Shown here one piece after another: positions 9,179 to 17,446 of a DNA stretch of 64,000 nt. The stretch is from Acetivibrio ethanolgignens (lineage in GTDB: Bacteria > Bacillota > Clostridia > Lachnospirales > Lachnospiraceae). The DNA lies in the NCBI RefSeq assembly GCF_001461035.1, contig NZ_LNAM01000208.1, forward strand, positions 22,118 to 86,117, written 5' to 3'. Each line of letters starts with the position of its first letter. Within the stretch, counting starts at the first letter, position 1. The translations under genes were made by a program, and so were the position numbers. The notes below the pieces were generated by a model. It saw only the letters and a program-made list of their open reading frames with translations, had not been told where the DNA came from and ran no database searches.

Positions 9179-9961
9179 ATGAAGCGGAAAATTATCTTTT
9201 TTGACATTGATGGAACCCTGTTAAGTGAGATTACCGGTGAAATTCCGGTATCGGCAGTTGAGGCTATACACAAGGCACAAAGGAAAGGGCATCTGGCAGT
9301 AATCAATACCGGAAGAACCTGGCCGCTTTTAGAAAAACGAGTACAGGAGGTTGGCTTTGACGCCTATATCTGTGGTTGTGGAACAAAGATAGTGTATCGT
9401 AACGAGGTATTGTTTCATCAAACCGTTGCAGACGATGTAATAGGGAAAGTAGTAAAAGCCTTGGAAAAATACAAAATAGATGGTATTTTAGAGGGAGATA
9501 AAAAGCTGTACTTAAATGACAGAGAGAAGATTTTTTCTGAAGAGTGGAAGGCTTTTTATGACCGCTTTCATAAAATAGCAGGCTCTTTTCAGGAGGCTGG
9601 GATTTCTATGGATAAGCTGTATACATTGACAAATCCGGAGAGCGACCTGGAGGGCTTTCAGGAAGAGCTGGGAGCCTGGTTTGATTTTATTGACAGGGAT
9701 AATGGCTATTATGAGCTGGTTCCAAGGGGATTTTCCAAGGCAAGCGGTATCCGTATGTTGACAGAGCGTCTGGGTATGAGCATGGAGGATACAATTTCGA
9801 TTGGAGACAGTAATAATGACCTTCCGATGCTGACAGCGACAGCAGTAAGTATTGCTATGGGAGTGCACAGCGAAGGAATTCATGATAAGGTGGATTTTAT
9901 TACAAAGACTGTGGAAGAGGATGGGATTTATTATGCATTAGAGCATTATGGACTTTTCTAA
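9179..9961 (+). CDS. HAD-superfamily (Cof-like) phosphatase
   Basis: 260 aa. HAD motif I is FDIDGTLL (Asp nucleophile and acid/base, residues about 8-15), motif II is the Thr in NTGRT, motif III is a Lys before the cap exit (SKASGIRML), and motif IV is SIGDSNNDLPML. The large cap between motifs II and III marks the Cof/type IIB group, which dephosphorylates sugar phosphates or cofactors. The exact substrate cannot be read. GGAGG lies upstream, and the gene follows hemW by 20 bp, so it probably belongs to the lepA operon. Confidence 0.88.
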   Translation: MKRKIIFFDIDGTLLSEITGEIPVSAVEAIHKAQRKGHLAVINTGRTWPLLEKRVQEVGFDAYICGCGTKIVYRNEVLFHQTVADDVIGKVVKALEKYKIDGILEGDKKLYLNDREKIFSEEWKAFYDRFHKIAGSFQEAGISMDKLYTLTNPESDLEGFQEELGAWFDFIDRDNGYYELVPRGFSKASGIRMLTERLGMSMEDTISIGDSNNDLPMLTATAVSIAMGVHSEGIHDKVDFITKTVEEDGIYYALEHYGLF

Positions 9962-10108
9962 ATTCGATAGGGTGAATCTTCCTGTCGAATAAAAAATGTG
10001 ACATTTGTAATATGAAAAATGTTACAAATTATACTAAACAAAGAAAGAAAATTGGGATATACTGGTATCAACAAAGGGAAATGCTTACATAAGCAGAATG
10101 GAGGAAAT

Positions 10109-10312
10109 ATGGAAATGAAGCGTTTATATCGTTCTGAAAGTAACCGCATGATCTGTGGTGTGTGTGCCGGTATTGCAGAATATATTTTAATTGATCCTAC
10201 AATTGTGAGGCTTTTATTTGCTTTATTTGGCTTTACAGGAACGGGAATTATTGCATATTTTATAGCCGCGATTATCATTCCGACAGAAAGTCAGATACGA
10301 CGAAATTATTAG
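10109..10312 (+). CDS. PspC-domain small membrane protein
   Basis: 67 aa. The RLYRSESNRMICGVCAGIAE segment followed by a hydrophobic helix (FALFGFTGTGIIAYFIAAII) is the standard PspC layout. PspC proteins act in envelope-stress responses, and short stand-alone versions are common in Firmicutes with no tested role. GGAGG precedes the ATG at 10109. It lies alone, between the HAD gene and the tRNA promoter. Confidence 0.85.
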   Translation: MEMKRLYRSESNRMICGVCAGIAEYILIDPTIVRLLFALFGFTGTGIIAYFIAAIIIPTESQIRRNY

Positions 10313-10347
10313 AAAAATTAAAAAAATACAAAAAATTAAAAAAATGG

Positions 10348-10376
10348 TTGACAACGAAAAAAAGGTATGCTATTAT
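10348..10376 (+). promoter_or_regulatory. Promoter for the tRNA-Gly pair
   Basis: TTGACA (10348-10353), 17-base spacer, TATTAT (10371-10376), ending 32 bases before the first tRNA. This is a near-consensus vegetative promoter of the strength expected for stable RNA. Confidence 0.85.
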
Positions 10377-10408
10377 ATATATCGTTCGGTAGCGTTGTCA
10401 ACCGATAT

Positions 10409-10480
10409 GCACGAGTGGCTCAGTGGTGGAGTATCGCCTTGCCAAGGCGAGGGTCGCGGGTTCGAATCCCGTCTCGTGCT
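10409..10480 (+). tRNA. tRNA-Gly(GCC), copy 1
   Basis: 72 nt. The acceptor arms GCACGAG and CTCGTGC pair, the discriminator base is T, and the anticodon arm TCGCC-TTGCCAA-GGCGA gives anticodon GCC. The T arm contains GGTTCGAATCC. No CCA is encoded. Confidence 0.97.
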
Positions 10481-10537
10481 CTCGGATATTTTTACATATC
10501 TTTTAATTATATAATCCGGTCATAAGAACAACAGCAT

Positions 10538-10609
10538 GCACGAGTGGCTCAGTGGTGGAGTATCGCCTTGCCAAGGCGAGGGTCGCGGGTTCGAATCCCG
10601 TCTCGTGCT
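10538..10609 (+). tRNA. tRNA-Gly(GCC), copy 2
   Basis: Identical over all 72 nt to the copy 57 bases upstream, so it is a recent or gene-converted tandem duplication read from the same promoter. Confidence 0.97.
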
Positions 10610-10637
10610 TTTTTTTATTACACGGATGTTATATTGT

Positions 10638-10704
10638 TTTCCGTATTTTATTTTCCGTATGAGATAAAGAACCCTGCAGAAAATAAAATACGGAAATTTT
10701 TTTT
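10638..10704 (+). terminator. Intrinsic terminator after the tRNA genes
   Basis: An 18-bp perfect stem (10638-10655 with 10679-10696) built around CCGTATTTTATTTTC is followed by a run of T to 10704. The long AT-rich stem closes the tRNA transcript. Confidence 0.85.
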
Positions 10705-10732
10705 GCAACATTTTCAGAAGATTTTGACACTA

Positions 10733-10753
10733 TATAATTGAAATGCATTTCAA
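10733..10753 (+). promoter_or_regulatory. -10 element with overlapping 16-bp perfect palindrome upstream of the sigma gene
   Basis: TATAAT at 10733-10738 is overlapped by the perfect palindrome TTGAAATGCATTTCAA (10738-10753), which would cover the transcription start of the sigma-factor gene at 10770. I see no good -35. The placement suggests a repressor operator or an extended recognition site; the protein that binds it is unknown. Confidence 0.45.
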
Positions 10754-10769
10754 AGCGAGGTGAATATAG

Positions 10770-11234
10770 GTGAGGGAGTTCATGGAGCAGTATGAGCTGG
10801 TATATAAGGAGCTGTACCGGCTGGCATACTACTATTTGGGAGATGTCCATGAAGCAGAGGATGCCGTAATGGATACAGTGCTGGCAGCCTATGAAAGCTA
10901 TGGTAAGCTCCGAAATCAGGCTGCTTTTCGGAACTGGATTTTTAAAATACTAGTAAACCAGTGTAAACGAAGGATGCGTAGGTTCTATGAGAAGCAGGAA
11001 GAGCTTATGGAGGACAGCTGTATCCATGAGCCGGATTATACAGATAAAACCTATATTCAGACCGTATTACAGAGCCTTTCTGAGGAAGAAAGGCTGATTG
11101 TATCACTCATTGTCTTCGGAGGCTATAAGGGGGAGGAGGTAGCCCGTGTTTTAAAGAAAAAGCACAGCACTATCCGCTCCAAGTACCGAAGGGCTATTGA
11201 TAAGCTGAAAAAGCAGCTGGAAAAGGAAACATAA
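10770..11234 (+). CDS. ECF-type RNA polymerase sigma factor
   Basis: 154 aa. Region 2 runs from ELYRLAYYYLGDVHEAEDAVMD to AFRNWIFKILVN, and region 4 from LSEEERLIVSLIVFGG to the recognition helix around KKKHSTIRSKYRRAIDKLK. Regions 1 and 3 are missing, so this is an ECF-like factor. GTG at 10770 is used as the start, with GAGG nine bases upstream; an ATG at 10782 has a site only three bases away. The next gene starts 29 bp later and encodes a membrane protein with a cytosolic N-terminus, the usual layout for a sigma factor and its membrane regulator. Confidence 0.88.
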   Translation: MREFMEQYELVYKELYRLAYYYLGDVHEAEDAVMDTVLAAYESYGKLRNQAAFRNWIFKILVNQCKRRMRRFYEKQEELMEDSCIHEPDYTDKTYIQTVLQSLSEEERLIVSLIVFGGYKGEEVARVLKKKHSTIRSKYRRAIDKLKKQLEKET

Positions 11235-11263
11235 AAGCCGGATATGGAAATGAGGTTGAGACG

Positions 11264-13132
11264 ATGGAAAAGTATGAGGAAAAAATTCTGGAAATGCTGA
11301 AGGAAGAAGGAGAGCAGCTGGAAATTCCGGAAAGGCTTTCACCGGAAAAAATAGAAAAAGAATTAAAAAAGCAAAAAACAGCCCGGAAAAGCTATGGCAA
11401 AATCTTTGCCGGACTAGCAGCGGCAGCTTGCGTAGGTATGGTAATCTGGAGCGGTTATCCTAAAATGACCCAGGAGGCTCCACAGCTGGCAGCTGAAAGA
11501 AGGTCTGTAGAACCAGACATTCCTATTCCGAAAACTGTAGAGGCAGAGGTCGGGCCGGACAATTATGACAGTATTTATACTCTGCTGGCTGAGGCCGAGA
11601 AAAGACAGATATACGATATTTCTATGGTTAAGCAGCTGGCAGAAAGTGGCATGGAAATGCCAAAAGGAGAAGCAGCTGGGAAGAATGATAGTTCTACGGC
11701 AGCTGCAGGCTACAGTGAGACGAATGTGCGGACAGCAGGAGTAGATGAGGGCGATATTCTGAAAACCGATGGAGTCTGGCTTTATGCATTGATGACATCG
11801 AAGGATGGAGAAAAAAAGGAGCTTCATATTTTAAAGCCGGAAAACGGCAGTGTCAGCGAAGTTTCTAAAATTGAAGGCTTCCAGTGGGGCAGTGAATTTT
11901 ATATTCAGGATAATCTGCTGATACTCATGGAGGAAAAAGGTGTTAATACCGCAATTCATCTATATGAGATTACAGACCGGGAAAATCCCATGAAACTGAA
12001 AACCCTGAACCAGAGTGGATATTATGAAACCTCCCGGTTGCAGGACGGCATTTTATATACCTTCAGTCGTTTTTATCCCAACTTAGAAAATAAAAAGCGG
12101 ATAGAGGACTATGTTCCGGCAACAGAAGGCTGTTTGATACCTTTAGACTGTATTTATCTTCCAGAAGAGGTTTATGACAGCTCCTATCTTGTTATGACAG
12201 CACTTTCTCTGGAAAATACAGGGGATTTCTGTGATAAAAAGGCTATACTATCTACGGCGGGAAGGTACTATGTCAGCCAGGATAACATCTATATCTTCAG
12301 AAATGAGTATGTAGAGACAGGAGAACAAAGAACAGGAATCTGGAGATATGGATATGGGAATGGCCAGATTCATGAAAATGGCAGTGTTTATCTGGCAGGC
12401 TATGTGGATGACAGCTTTTCAGTAGATGAGTATAATGGGTATCTTAGGGTATTGACGACCAAACAGCAGGAAAATAGCGGAAATGCTCTTTTTGTGTTGG
12501 ATGAAAGGCTTGAGATAGCGGGAAGCATTACCGGACTGGCTAAGGGAGAAAGAATTTATTCTGCCCGTTTCATGGGGGATACTGCATATTTTGTAACCTT
12601 TAGAAATATCGACCCACTGTTTTGTGTGGACTTGTCAGACCCAGAAAAGCCGGAGGTTTTAGGAGAACTGAAGGTGACCGGAGTTTCAGAATATCTACAT
12701 TTTTATGGAGAGAATAAGCTCCTTGGCATAGGAAGGGAAATTGCTCCGGAGACTGGAGAAGGTGAGGGAATTAAGCTGTCGATGTTTGACATTTCCAATC
12801 CTTTAGAGCTTCGTGAGGAGAAAAAGCTGGTGTTAACGGAGTGTTTTTATAGCAGTGCTTTTGATGACTACCGGACAGTGCTAATTAATCCAGAAAAAAA
12901 TCTGATTGGATTTTTGACAGAAGAGGACTATCATCTGTTTTCTTATAAAGAAACAGACGGATTTGTAAAGCGTCTGACAGTAGACCATGCGTCTATTACA
13001 GAAAATATGAACTATCAGGAGGTAAGAGGAGTCTACATTGGTGAAGACTTTTATCTTCTTCAGGATAAAACAGGCATACTAGTTTATGACCTAAATACAA
13101 ATAAAAAGACAGGAGAATGGAAAAATGACTAA
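11264..13132 (+). CDS. Membrane-anchored beta-propeller protein, probable sigma-factor regulator
   Basis: 622 aa. A charged cytosolic N-terminus of about 43 residues (MEKYEEKILEMLKEEGEQ onward) is followed by one membrane helix (about 44-62, IFAGLAAAACVGMVIW) and a large outside region. The outside part contains SETNVRTAGVDEGDILKTDG and repeated blades such as LFVLDERL and FCVDLSDPEKPEVLGELKV, matching the secreted beta-propeller family PF09826. I infer that the short N-terminus binds the sigma factor encoded just upstream and that the propeller senses an envelope signal. No classical anti-sigma zinc motif (HxxxCxxC) is present, so the anti-sigma role is inference. The 3' end overlaps the next gene by 8 bp. 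Confidence 0.8.
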   Translation: MEKYEEKILEMLKEEGEQLEIPERLSPEKIEKELKKQKTARKSYGKIFAGLAAAACVGMVIWSGYPKMTQEAPQLAAERRSVEPDIPIPKTVEAEVGPDNYDSIYTLLAEAEKRQIYDISMVKQLAESGMEMPKGEAAGKNDSSTAAAGYSETNVRTAGVDEGDILKTDGVWLYALMTSKDGEKKELHILKPENGSVSEVSKIEGFQWGSEFYIQDNLLILMEEKGVNTAIHLYEITDRENPMKLKTLNQSGYYETSRLQDGILYTFSRFYPNLENKKRIEDYVPATEGCLIPLDCIYLPEEVYDSSYLVMTALSLENTGDFCDKKAILSTAGRYYVSQDNIYIFRNEYVETGEQRTGIWRYGYGNGQIHENGSVYLAGYVDDSFSVDEYNGYLRVLTTKQQENSGNALFVLDERLEIAGSITGLAKGERIYSARFMGDTAYFVTFRNIDPLFCVDLSDPEKPEVLGELKVTGVSEYLHFYGENKLLGIGREIAPETGEGEGIKLSMFDISNPLELREEKKLVLTECFYSSAFDDYRTVLINPEKNLIGFLTEEDYHLFSYKETDGFVKRLTVDHASITENMNYQEVRGVYIGEDFYLLQDKTGILVYDLNTNKKTGEWKND

Positions 13133-13862
13133 GAAAGTAACAGGAATTATGGCAGTGATTATGTTAGCAGCAGCGGTGACTGCATGTGGAAGCCAAAAGA
13201 CAGATGTAGAAGTAACAGAAACTCCGGCGGCAATAGAAACACCAGCTGTAACAGAAACTCCGGAGGCTGTAGAGACTCCAGCTGTAACAGAGACTCCGGT
13301 AGCAACCGAGACTCCAGAGGCGACTGAAAAGCCGGAGGAAAGTGAAAAACCGCAGGCTTCTGAGAAACCAGCTCCATCTAAGAAGCCGGAAAGCACAAAG
13401 AAGCCGGAAAGCACGAAGAAGCCGGAAAGTACAAAAAAACCAGAAAGCACGAAAAAGCCTTCTAAGGAGGAAAGTAAGATTTCAGATGCTTCCGAGGCTT
13501 TTGAAAAGGCAATTGATGGAATTGAACTTTACAGTATGGCAGATATTACCGATGAGATGCTGCAGGATGCTTACGGAATTGACAGCTCTATCTTGAAAAG
13601 CTATGTGGTAAAAATGCCGATGATGAATGTAAAGGCCAATGAAATTGCGGTGTTTGAGGTCGAGGATAAGAAGGATGTTGAAACTGTAAAGGAAGGAATT
13701 AAGAAGCGTCAGGCGGATTTGGTAGAGACATGGAAGCATTATCTTCCGGACCAGTATGAGCTGGTACAGAATTATCAGATTTCAGTGAAGGGAAACTATG
13801 TTTTATTTGTAATTTCAGGGGAGGCGGAAACTATCGTTTCCAACTTTAACGATGCTTTTTAG
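13125..13862 (+). CDS. DUF4358-type lipoprotein with repetitive Pro/Thr/Glu/Lys linker
   Basis: 245 aa. A lipoprotein signal ends in AAAVTACGS (lipobox Cys at about residue 21). It is followed by about 95 residues of low-complexity linker, first ETP-rich and then KPEST units repeated four times, which would span the cell wall. The folded C-terminal part (about 120-245) begins with a helix, contains YGIDSSILKSYVVKMPMM and fits the DUF4358 pattern. The function is unknown. It overlaps the genes before (8 bp) and after (11 bp), so translation is coupled to the propeller protein and the acyltransferase. An out-of-frame ORF on the opposite strand is only a product of the repeats. Confidence 0.82.
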   Translation: MTKKVTGIMAVIMLAAAVTACGSQKTDVEVTETPAAIETPAVTETPEAVETPAVTETPVATETPEATEKPEESEKPQASEKPAPSKKPESTKKPESTKKPESTKKPESTKKPSKEESKISDASEAFEKAIDGIELYSMADITDEMLQDAYGIDSSILKSYVVKMPMMNVKANEIAVFEVEDKKDVETVKEGIKKRQADLVETWKHYLPDQYELVQNYQISVKGNYVLFVISGEAETIVSNFNDAF

Positions 13863-15237
13863 TAGTTTAATCTTTTTATTTGGATTTCTTCCGGTATTTT
13901 TACTGGTATATTTTGTGGTTCCGAAAAAAGGGAAGAATCTGGTGCTGTTTTTATCCAGCTTATTCTTTTATGCCTGGGGAGAGCCAATTTATATCTTTCT
14001 GATGCTTTTTAACGCATCTGTAGATTATCTGGCTGGAAGGCTAATAGAACGGTATGAGGAGCATCCGGCGGCAAAAAAGGCTGCTTTGCTCCTTTCCCTT
14101 GTGGTGAATCTTTCCATGCTTGGATTTTTCAAGTATGCAGACTTTTTTATTGGAAGCCTGAATAACTGGTTTGGTTTCGACTTGAAGCTTTTAAATGTGG
14201 CTCTGCCGATTGGTATTTCCTTTTATACCTTTCAGACTATGTCCTATACCATTGATAGATATCGGGGGAGAATAAAGACTCAGAAGAATCTGATTGCCTT
14301 TGGTGCTTATGTGGCTTCTTTTCCTCAGCTGATAGCAGGACCGATTGTAACCTATGCTGAGGTGGAGAAGGAGCTTACTAACCGGAAAGTAGATTTCGAT
14401 GGCTTTGGCGATGGTGTGGAGCGGTTTACTGAAGGCCTGGCAAAGAAGGTCTTGCTGGCCAACAGTCTGGGAATGGTATGGAGCCAGGTAAAGGCTCTTC
14501 CGGCAGGAGAACTTCCGGTGCTGACAGCCTGGTTGGGAATCTTGGCTTTTGCCTTTCAGATTTATTTTGACTTTAGTGGTTATTCGGATATGGCGATCGG
14601 CTTGGGAAGAATGATGGGATTCCATTTTCCGGAGAATTTTAAGTATCCCTATCTTTCCAAAAGTGCAACAGAATTTTGGCAAAGATGGCATATAACTCTT
14701 GGAAGCTGGTTTCGGGAATATGTTTATATTCCTCTGGGAGGTAACCGAAAGGGAAAGATAAAGACCTTACGAAATCTTTTGATTGTGTGGTTCCTTACAG
14801 GACTCTGGCATGGTGCCAGCTGGAATTTTATTTTCTGGGGGCTGTATTTTGGTATGCTCCTTGTATTGGAAAGAAGCTTTTTAAAGAGGTGGCTTGAGAA
14901 GCTGCCATCCATAGTATCCCATGGATATTTGATACTGGTAGTTTTAATAGGCTGGGTATTTTTTGAGCTTGTAGATATGAGCCAGGCATTTTCCTATCTG
15001 GGTGCTATGTTTGGTATGGGTGCCAGTGGGGCAGCTAATAGTCAGAGCTGGTATTTGTTAAAGGAAAATGCATTGTTTTTTATTGTGGCTTCCTTATTTT
15101 CTACGCCTCTTATGGGACGGCTGAAAAAACGGCTTCCGGAGGGAGTAAAGTATCTGGTATATACAGTAATGCTTCTTTTATGTATAGCCTATCTGGTAGA
15201 TGCAACCTTTAATCCGTTTTTATATTTTCGTTTTTAA
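13852..15237 (+). CDS. MBOAT-family O-acyltransferase (AlgI/DltB-like)
   Basis: 461 aa with about ten membrane helices. The family blocks are LPIGISFYTFQTMSYTIDRYRG, IYFDFSGYSDMAIGLGRMMG, the FWQRWHITLGSWFREYVYIPLGG region and the catalytic His in FLTGLWHGASWNFIFWG. AlgI-type proteins move an acyl group, usually acetyl, across the membrane to an extracellular polymer with a partner protein. The DHHW protein encoded next is the typical partner. The polymer acetylated here is not shown by the sequence. The start overlaps the lipoprotein gene by 11 bp. Confidence 0.93.
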   Translation: MLFSSLIFLFGFLPVFLLVYFVVPKKGKNLVLFLSSLFFYAWGEPIYIFLMLFNASVDYLAGRLIERYEEHPAAKKAALLLSLVVNLSMLGFFKYADFFIGSLNNWFGFDLKLLNVALPIGISFYTFQTMSYTIDRYRGRIKTQKNLIAFGAYVASFPQLIAGPIVTYAEVEKELTNRKVDFDGFGDGVERFTEGLAKKVLLANSLGMVWSQVKALPAGELPVLTAWLGILAFAFQIYFDFSGYSDMAIGLGRMMGFHFPENFKYPYLSKSATEFWQRWHITLGSWFREYVYIPLGGNRKGKIKTLRNLLIVWFLTGLWHGASWNFIFWGLYFGMLLVLERSFLKRWLEKLPSIVSHGYLILVVLIGWVFFELVDMSQAFSYLGAMFGMGASGAANSQSWYLLKENALFFIVASLFSTPLMGRLKKRLPEGVKYLVYTVMLLLCIAYLVDATFNPFLYFRF

Positions 15238-15253
15238 TGGAGGACTGACTGAA

Positions 15254-16360
15254 ATGAGTAAAAAATGGTATACAATTACCTTTCTTGTAATATTGTTTTT
15301 AATACCGGTGCTCCATGTATCCGGAAAGGATAAAGACTTTTCCGAACTGGAAAACCGGACCCTGGCACAGTCTCCAAGCTTTAATAAGGAGGCGGTTCTG
15401 GATGGTAGCTTTGGGAAAGAGGTAGAATGCTATATGGCAGACCAGTTCCCTTTTCGTAATCAGTTTCTTTCTGTGAAGCTGGCAGCAGAACTCATTATGG
15501 GAAAAACAGAGAGTAATGGCGTTTTTCTTGGTAAGGAGGGACAGCTTTTACAGAATTTTGAAAATCCCGACCTGAAGCTTTTAGAAAAGAATGCAGGTTA
15601 TATGAATGCTTTGGGAAAAGAGGTTAAGACCTGGTTTTTACTGGCACCAACGGCAACCAGTATTTATAAAGAGCGACTTCCGCTTTTGGCTTCGACTTAT
15701 AGTGAGGAGCAGTATATTAATATGACAGAGGAGCTTCTGTCCAAGGATATTTCTTTTGTGGATGTACAGCCGATATTAGAAGAACACAAGGACGAATATA
15801 TTTATTATAAAACAGATCATCACTGGACCACGCTAGGGGCTTTTTATGCATATGAGAGGCTGTGTGACAAGATGGGACTGGAGCCGAAGAAGCTTTCTGA
15901 TTTTACAAGAGAGCAGATAGAAGGATTTTATGGTTCTTTATATTCTGCAGGCAATGTAACCTTTGCAAAGCCGGATACTCTGGAGCTTTTTTATCCTAAG
16001 GAGCCGGTTTCGGTGAAAATTGAGAATATGGCAGAGGGTTCGGTATCTGATTCCCTATACGAGAAAAGCTATCTGGAAAAAAAGGATAAATACAGTGTCT
16101 TTTTAAATAACAATCAGCCCCTTTTGGTAATCCACTCTTCTGTGAAGAATGGAAAAAAGCTTCTGATTGCAAAGGATTCCTATGCAAACTGTCTGATTCC
16201 ATTTCTAACTGCTCATTTTGAAGAAATTCATGTACTGGATTTGCGGTATCTGAACTTTTCAGTGAAGGACTATGCCCTTCAAAATGGGATAGAGGAAGTG
16301 CTGCTTTTGTATAATGTACAGAGCTTTGCAGCAGATACAAAGCTGTCTCTGCTGCAATAG
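15254..16360 (+). CDS. DHHW-family (AlgJ/AlgX-like) surface acyltransferase partner
   Basis: 368 aa. One N-terminal membrane helix or uncleaved signal (about residues 7-23) precedes an extracellular SGNH-like domain. ELENRTLAQSP and YYKTDHHWTTLGAFYAYE (the D-H-H-W signature) are visible, and KKLLIAKDSYANCLIPFL probably holds the catalytic Ser. In alginate-type systems this protein takes the acyl group passed by the MBOAT protein and places it on the polymer. GGAGG lies upstream of the ATG at 15254; the gene starts 16 bp after the MBOAT stop. It closes the sigma-propeller-lipoprotein-MBOAT-DHHW operon. Confidence 0.9.
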   Translation: MSKKWYTITFLVILFLIPVLHVSGKDKDFSELENRTLAQSPSFNKEAVLDGSFGKEVECYMADQFPFRNQFLSVKLAAELIMGKTESNGVFLGKEGQLLQNFENPDLKLLEKNAGYMNALGKEVKTWFLLAPTATSIYKERLPLLASTYSEEQYINMTEELLSKDISFVDVQPILEEHKDEYIYYKTDHHWTTLGAFYAYERLCDKMGLEPKKLSDFTREQIEGFYGSLYSAGNVTFAKPDTLELFYPKEPVSVKIENMAEGSVSDSLYEKSYLEKKDKYSVFLNNNQPLLVIHSSVKNGKKLLIAKDSYANCLIPFLTAHFEEIHVLDLRYLNFSVKDYALQNGIEEVLLLYNVQSFAADTKLSLLQ

Positions 16361-16389
16361 GGAAGGTGGAAAAATTTGAAAATTAGGGC

Positions 16390-16418
16390 TTGATTTTCAG
16401 AAATGAACGGAGTATAAT
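16390..16418 (+). promoter_or_regulatory. Promoter for tRNA-Pro
   Basis: TTGATT (16390-16395), 17-base spacer, TATAAT (16413-16418), ending 11 bases before the tRNA. Confidence 0.8.
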
Positions 16419-16429
16419 ATACTTTGTTA

Positions 16430-16504
16430 CGGGGTATGGCTCAGCTTGGCTAGAGCGCATCGTTCGGGACGATGAGGTCGCAGGTTCGAATCCTGTTACC
16501 CCGA
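16430..16504 (+). tRNA. tRNA-Pro(CGG)
   Basis: 75 nt. Acceptor arms CGGGGTA and TACCCCG pair, the discriminator is A, and the anticodon arm CATCG-TTCGGGA-CGATG gives anticodon CGG. The T arm contains GGTTCGAATCC. It is monocistronic. Confidence 0.96.
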
Positions 16505-16637
16505 TTTTTACTAGAAAAACGGCACCTTTAAGAAACATGGAAAACAAATATTCGTGTTACTTGGTGTTACCTTATAAGAACGCAGGCAGAAGAAAATCTG
16601 GTCGCAGAACTGGTTTATAATTGAATAATCTATATGG

Positions 16638-16670
16638 AAGGCTGACTAATAATATGGTCAGCCTTTTTTT
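16638..16670 (+). terminator. Intrinsic terminator downstream of tRNA-Pro
   Basis: A 9-bp stem (AAGGCTGAC with GTCAGCCTT) and a run of seven T close the tRNA-Pro transcript. The bases between the tRNA and this hairpin show no supported gene. Confidence 0.8.
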
Positions 16671-16796
16671 GTAAAAAGGCAACTCCTGAATTGTTGCAAT
16701 AAGGTATTTAACACAAACTACGATACTTCCTCTGAACAGGAGGAAAAAGATTTTATCAGACTGTTCGGCAGGATTGTAGAAGAATAGGAAAAATAC

Positions 16797-16836
16797 CTTC
16801 TTGGAGCAGAAGGGAAAAGCCTTCTGCTCCAAGAAG
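16797..16836 (-). terminator. Hairpin terminator for the small minus-strand gene
   Basis: A 17-bp perfect stem (CTTCTTGGAGCAGAAGG with its complement) lies 13 bases after the stop of the gene at 16850-17023. On the minus strand it is followed by TATTTTT. Confidence 0.65.
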
Positions 16837-16849
16837 ATGGTTGAAGGAA

Positions 16850-17023
16850 TTACTTGATAGATTCTACTAAATGCCGCATTTCATCGCGGGATTTTACATT
16901 GTGTGCCTGATTAATAATAGATTGCTGTTCCGATTTTTCCATATTGGAAAATTGGATAAGTGCATCTGAGTGCTGTGCTAACTCCATTGTAAAGCCGATA
17001 GGAAGCTCCTGGTTGTCAATCAT
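16850..17023 (-). CDS. Small conserved-looking protein (57 aa)
   Basis: The frame reads MIDNQELPIGFTMELAQHSD and ends HLVESIK, with a strong AGGAGG placed before the ATG. The layout L-P-x-G-F-x-M-E-L-A, then a helix of A-L-I-Q-F-S-N-M and S-R-D-E-M-R-x-L-V, is one I associate with short uncharacterised Lachnospiraceae proteins. All-helical and cytosolic by composition. The function is unknown. The ribosome binding site, clean frame and terminator downstream support a real gene. Confidence 0.7.
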   Translation of the reverse strand: MIDNQELPIGFTMELAQHSDALIQFSNMEKSEQQSIINQAHNVKSRDEMRHLVESIK

Positions 17024-17087
17024 AGCTTTTACCTCCTAAAAGTGTTTCTTTTAGTTTTTGCGGGAGGTATGAAAAATATGCGTAGAA

Positions 17088-17411
17088 CTATTCGCACTTA
17101 AAGTCGATAGGGCTGTCAATAAGTGTTGCAACCTGAAATTCATGTCTATGGCCGTCTTCTTCTTCGGTAAAGTCCTTGAGGAAGTGTACATGCTTTCCGT
17201 TGCCTACTTCAATAGCACCACAGGTTTTTCCGCAAAATTCATGAAAATGCTTATCAGAAAAGTCGGTGTGGAATTTAACTTCGTGGAAGTGGTCCTTTTT
17301 GTCTTTGGTGTAGATGGCCTCTCCGGATACGGTGCAGAATCTATGGTTATGGCAATCGCCACATTCATTGAAAATTTTGGTGCTTTTGAATAAGCGAACT
17401 TCTCTTTGCAT
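17088..17411 (-). CDS. YmaF-family His/Cys-rich protein
   Basis: 107 aa, rich in His and Cys: ECGDCHNHRFCTVSGEAI, DHFHEVKFHTDFSDKHFHEF, CGKTCGAIEV and HVHFL, with a C-terminal DGHRHEFQVATLI. This pattern fits the YmaF family, whose repeated H-x-H elements suggest metal binding; no function has been established. The start at 17411 is the Met before QREVRLF; the ribosome binding site is weak. It is divergent from the FeoB iron transporter gene with only 35 bp between them, which hints at shared control and a link to metal handling. Confidence 0.72.
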   Translation of the reverse strand: MQREVRLFKSTKIFNECGDCHNHRFCTVSGEAIYTKDKKDHFHEVKFHTDFSDKHFHEFCGKTCGAIEVGNGKHVHFLKDFTEEEDGHRHEFQVATLIDSPIDFKCE

Positions 17412-17446
17412 ATATTGATAAAAAGTCTGCCATGAAGGGAAACTAA

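Noticed and set aside
9962..10000. Hairpin after the HAD gene as a terminator
   Set aside because: The stem (ATTCGATAGG with CCTGTCGAAT) is followed by A rather than T on the plus strand; no minus-strand gene needs it.
13091..13450. Minus-strand frame of repeated GFF/SGF residues
   Set aside because: It is the shadow of the ETP/KPEST repeats of the lipoprotein gene and has no ribosome binding site.
16676..16782. Short frame ending EEKDFIRLFGRIVEE after tRNA-Pro
   Set aside because: It has an upstream stop and no start or ribosome binding site; too short to call even as a named remnant.
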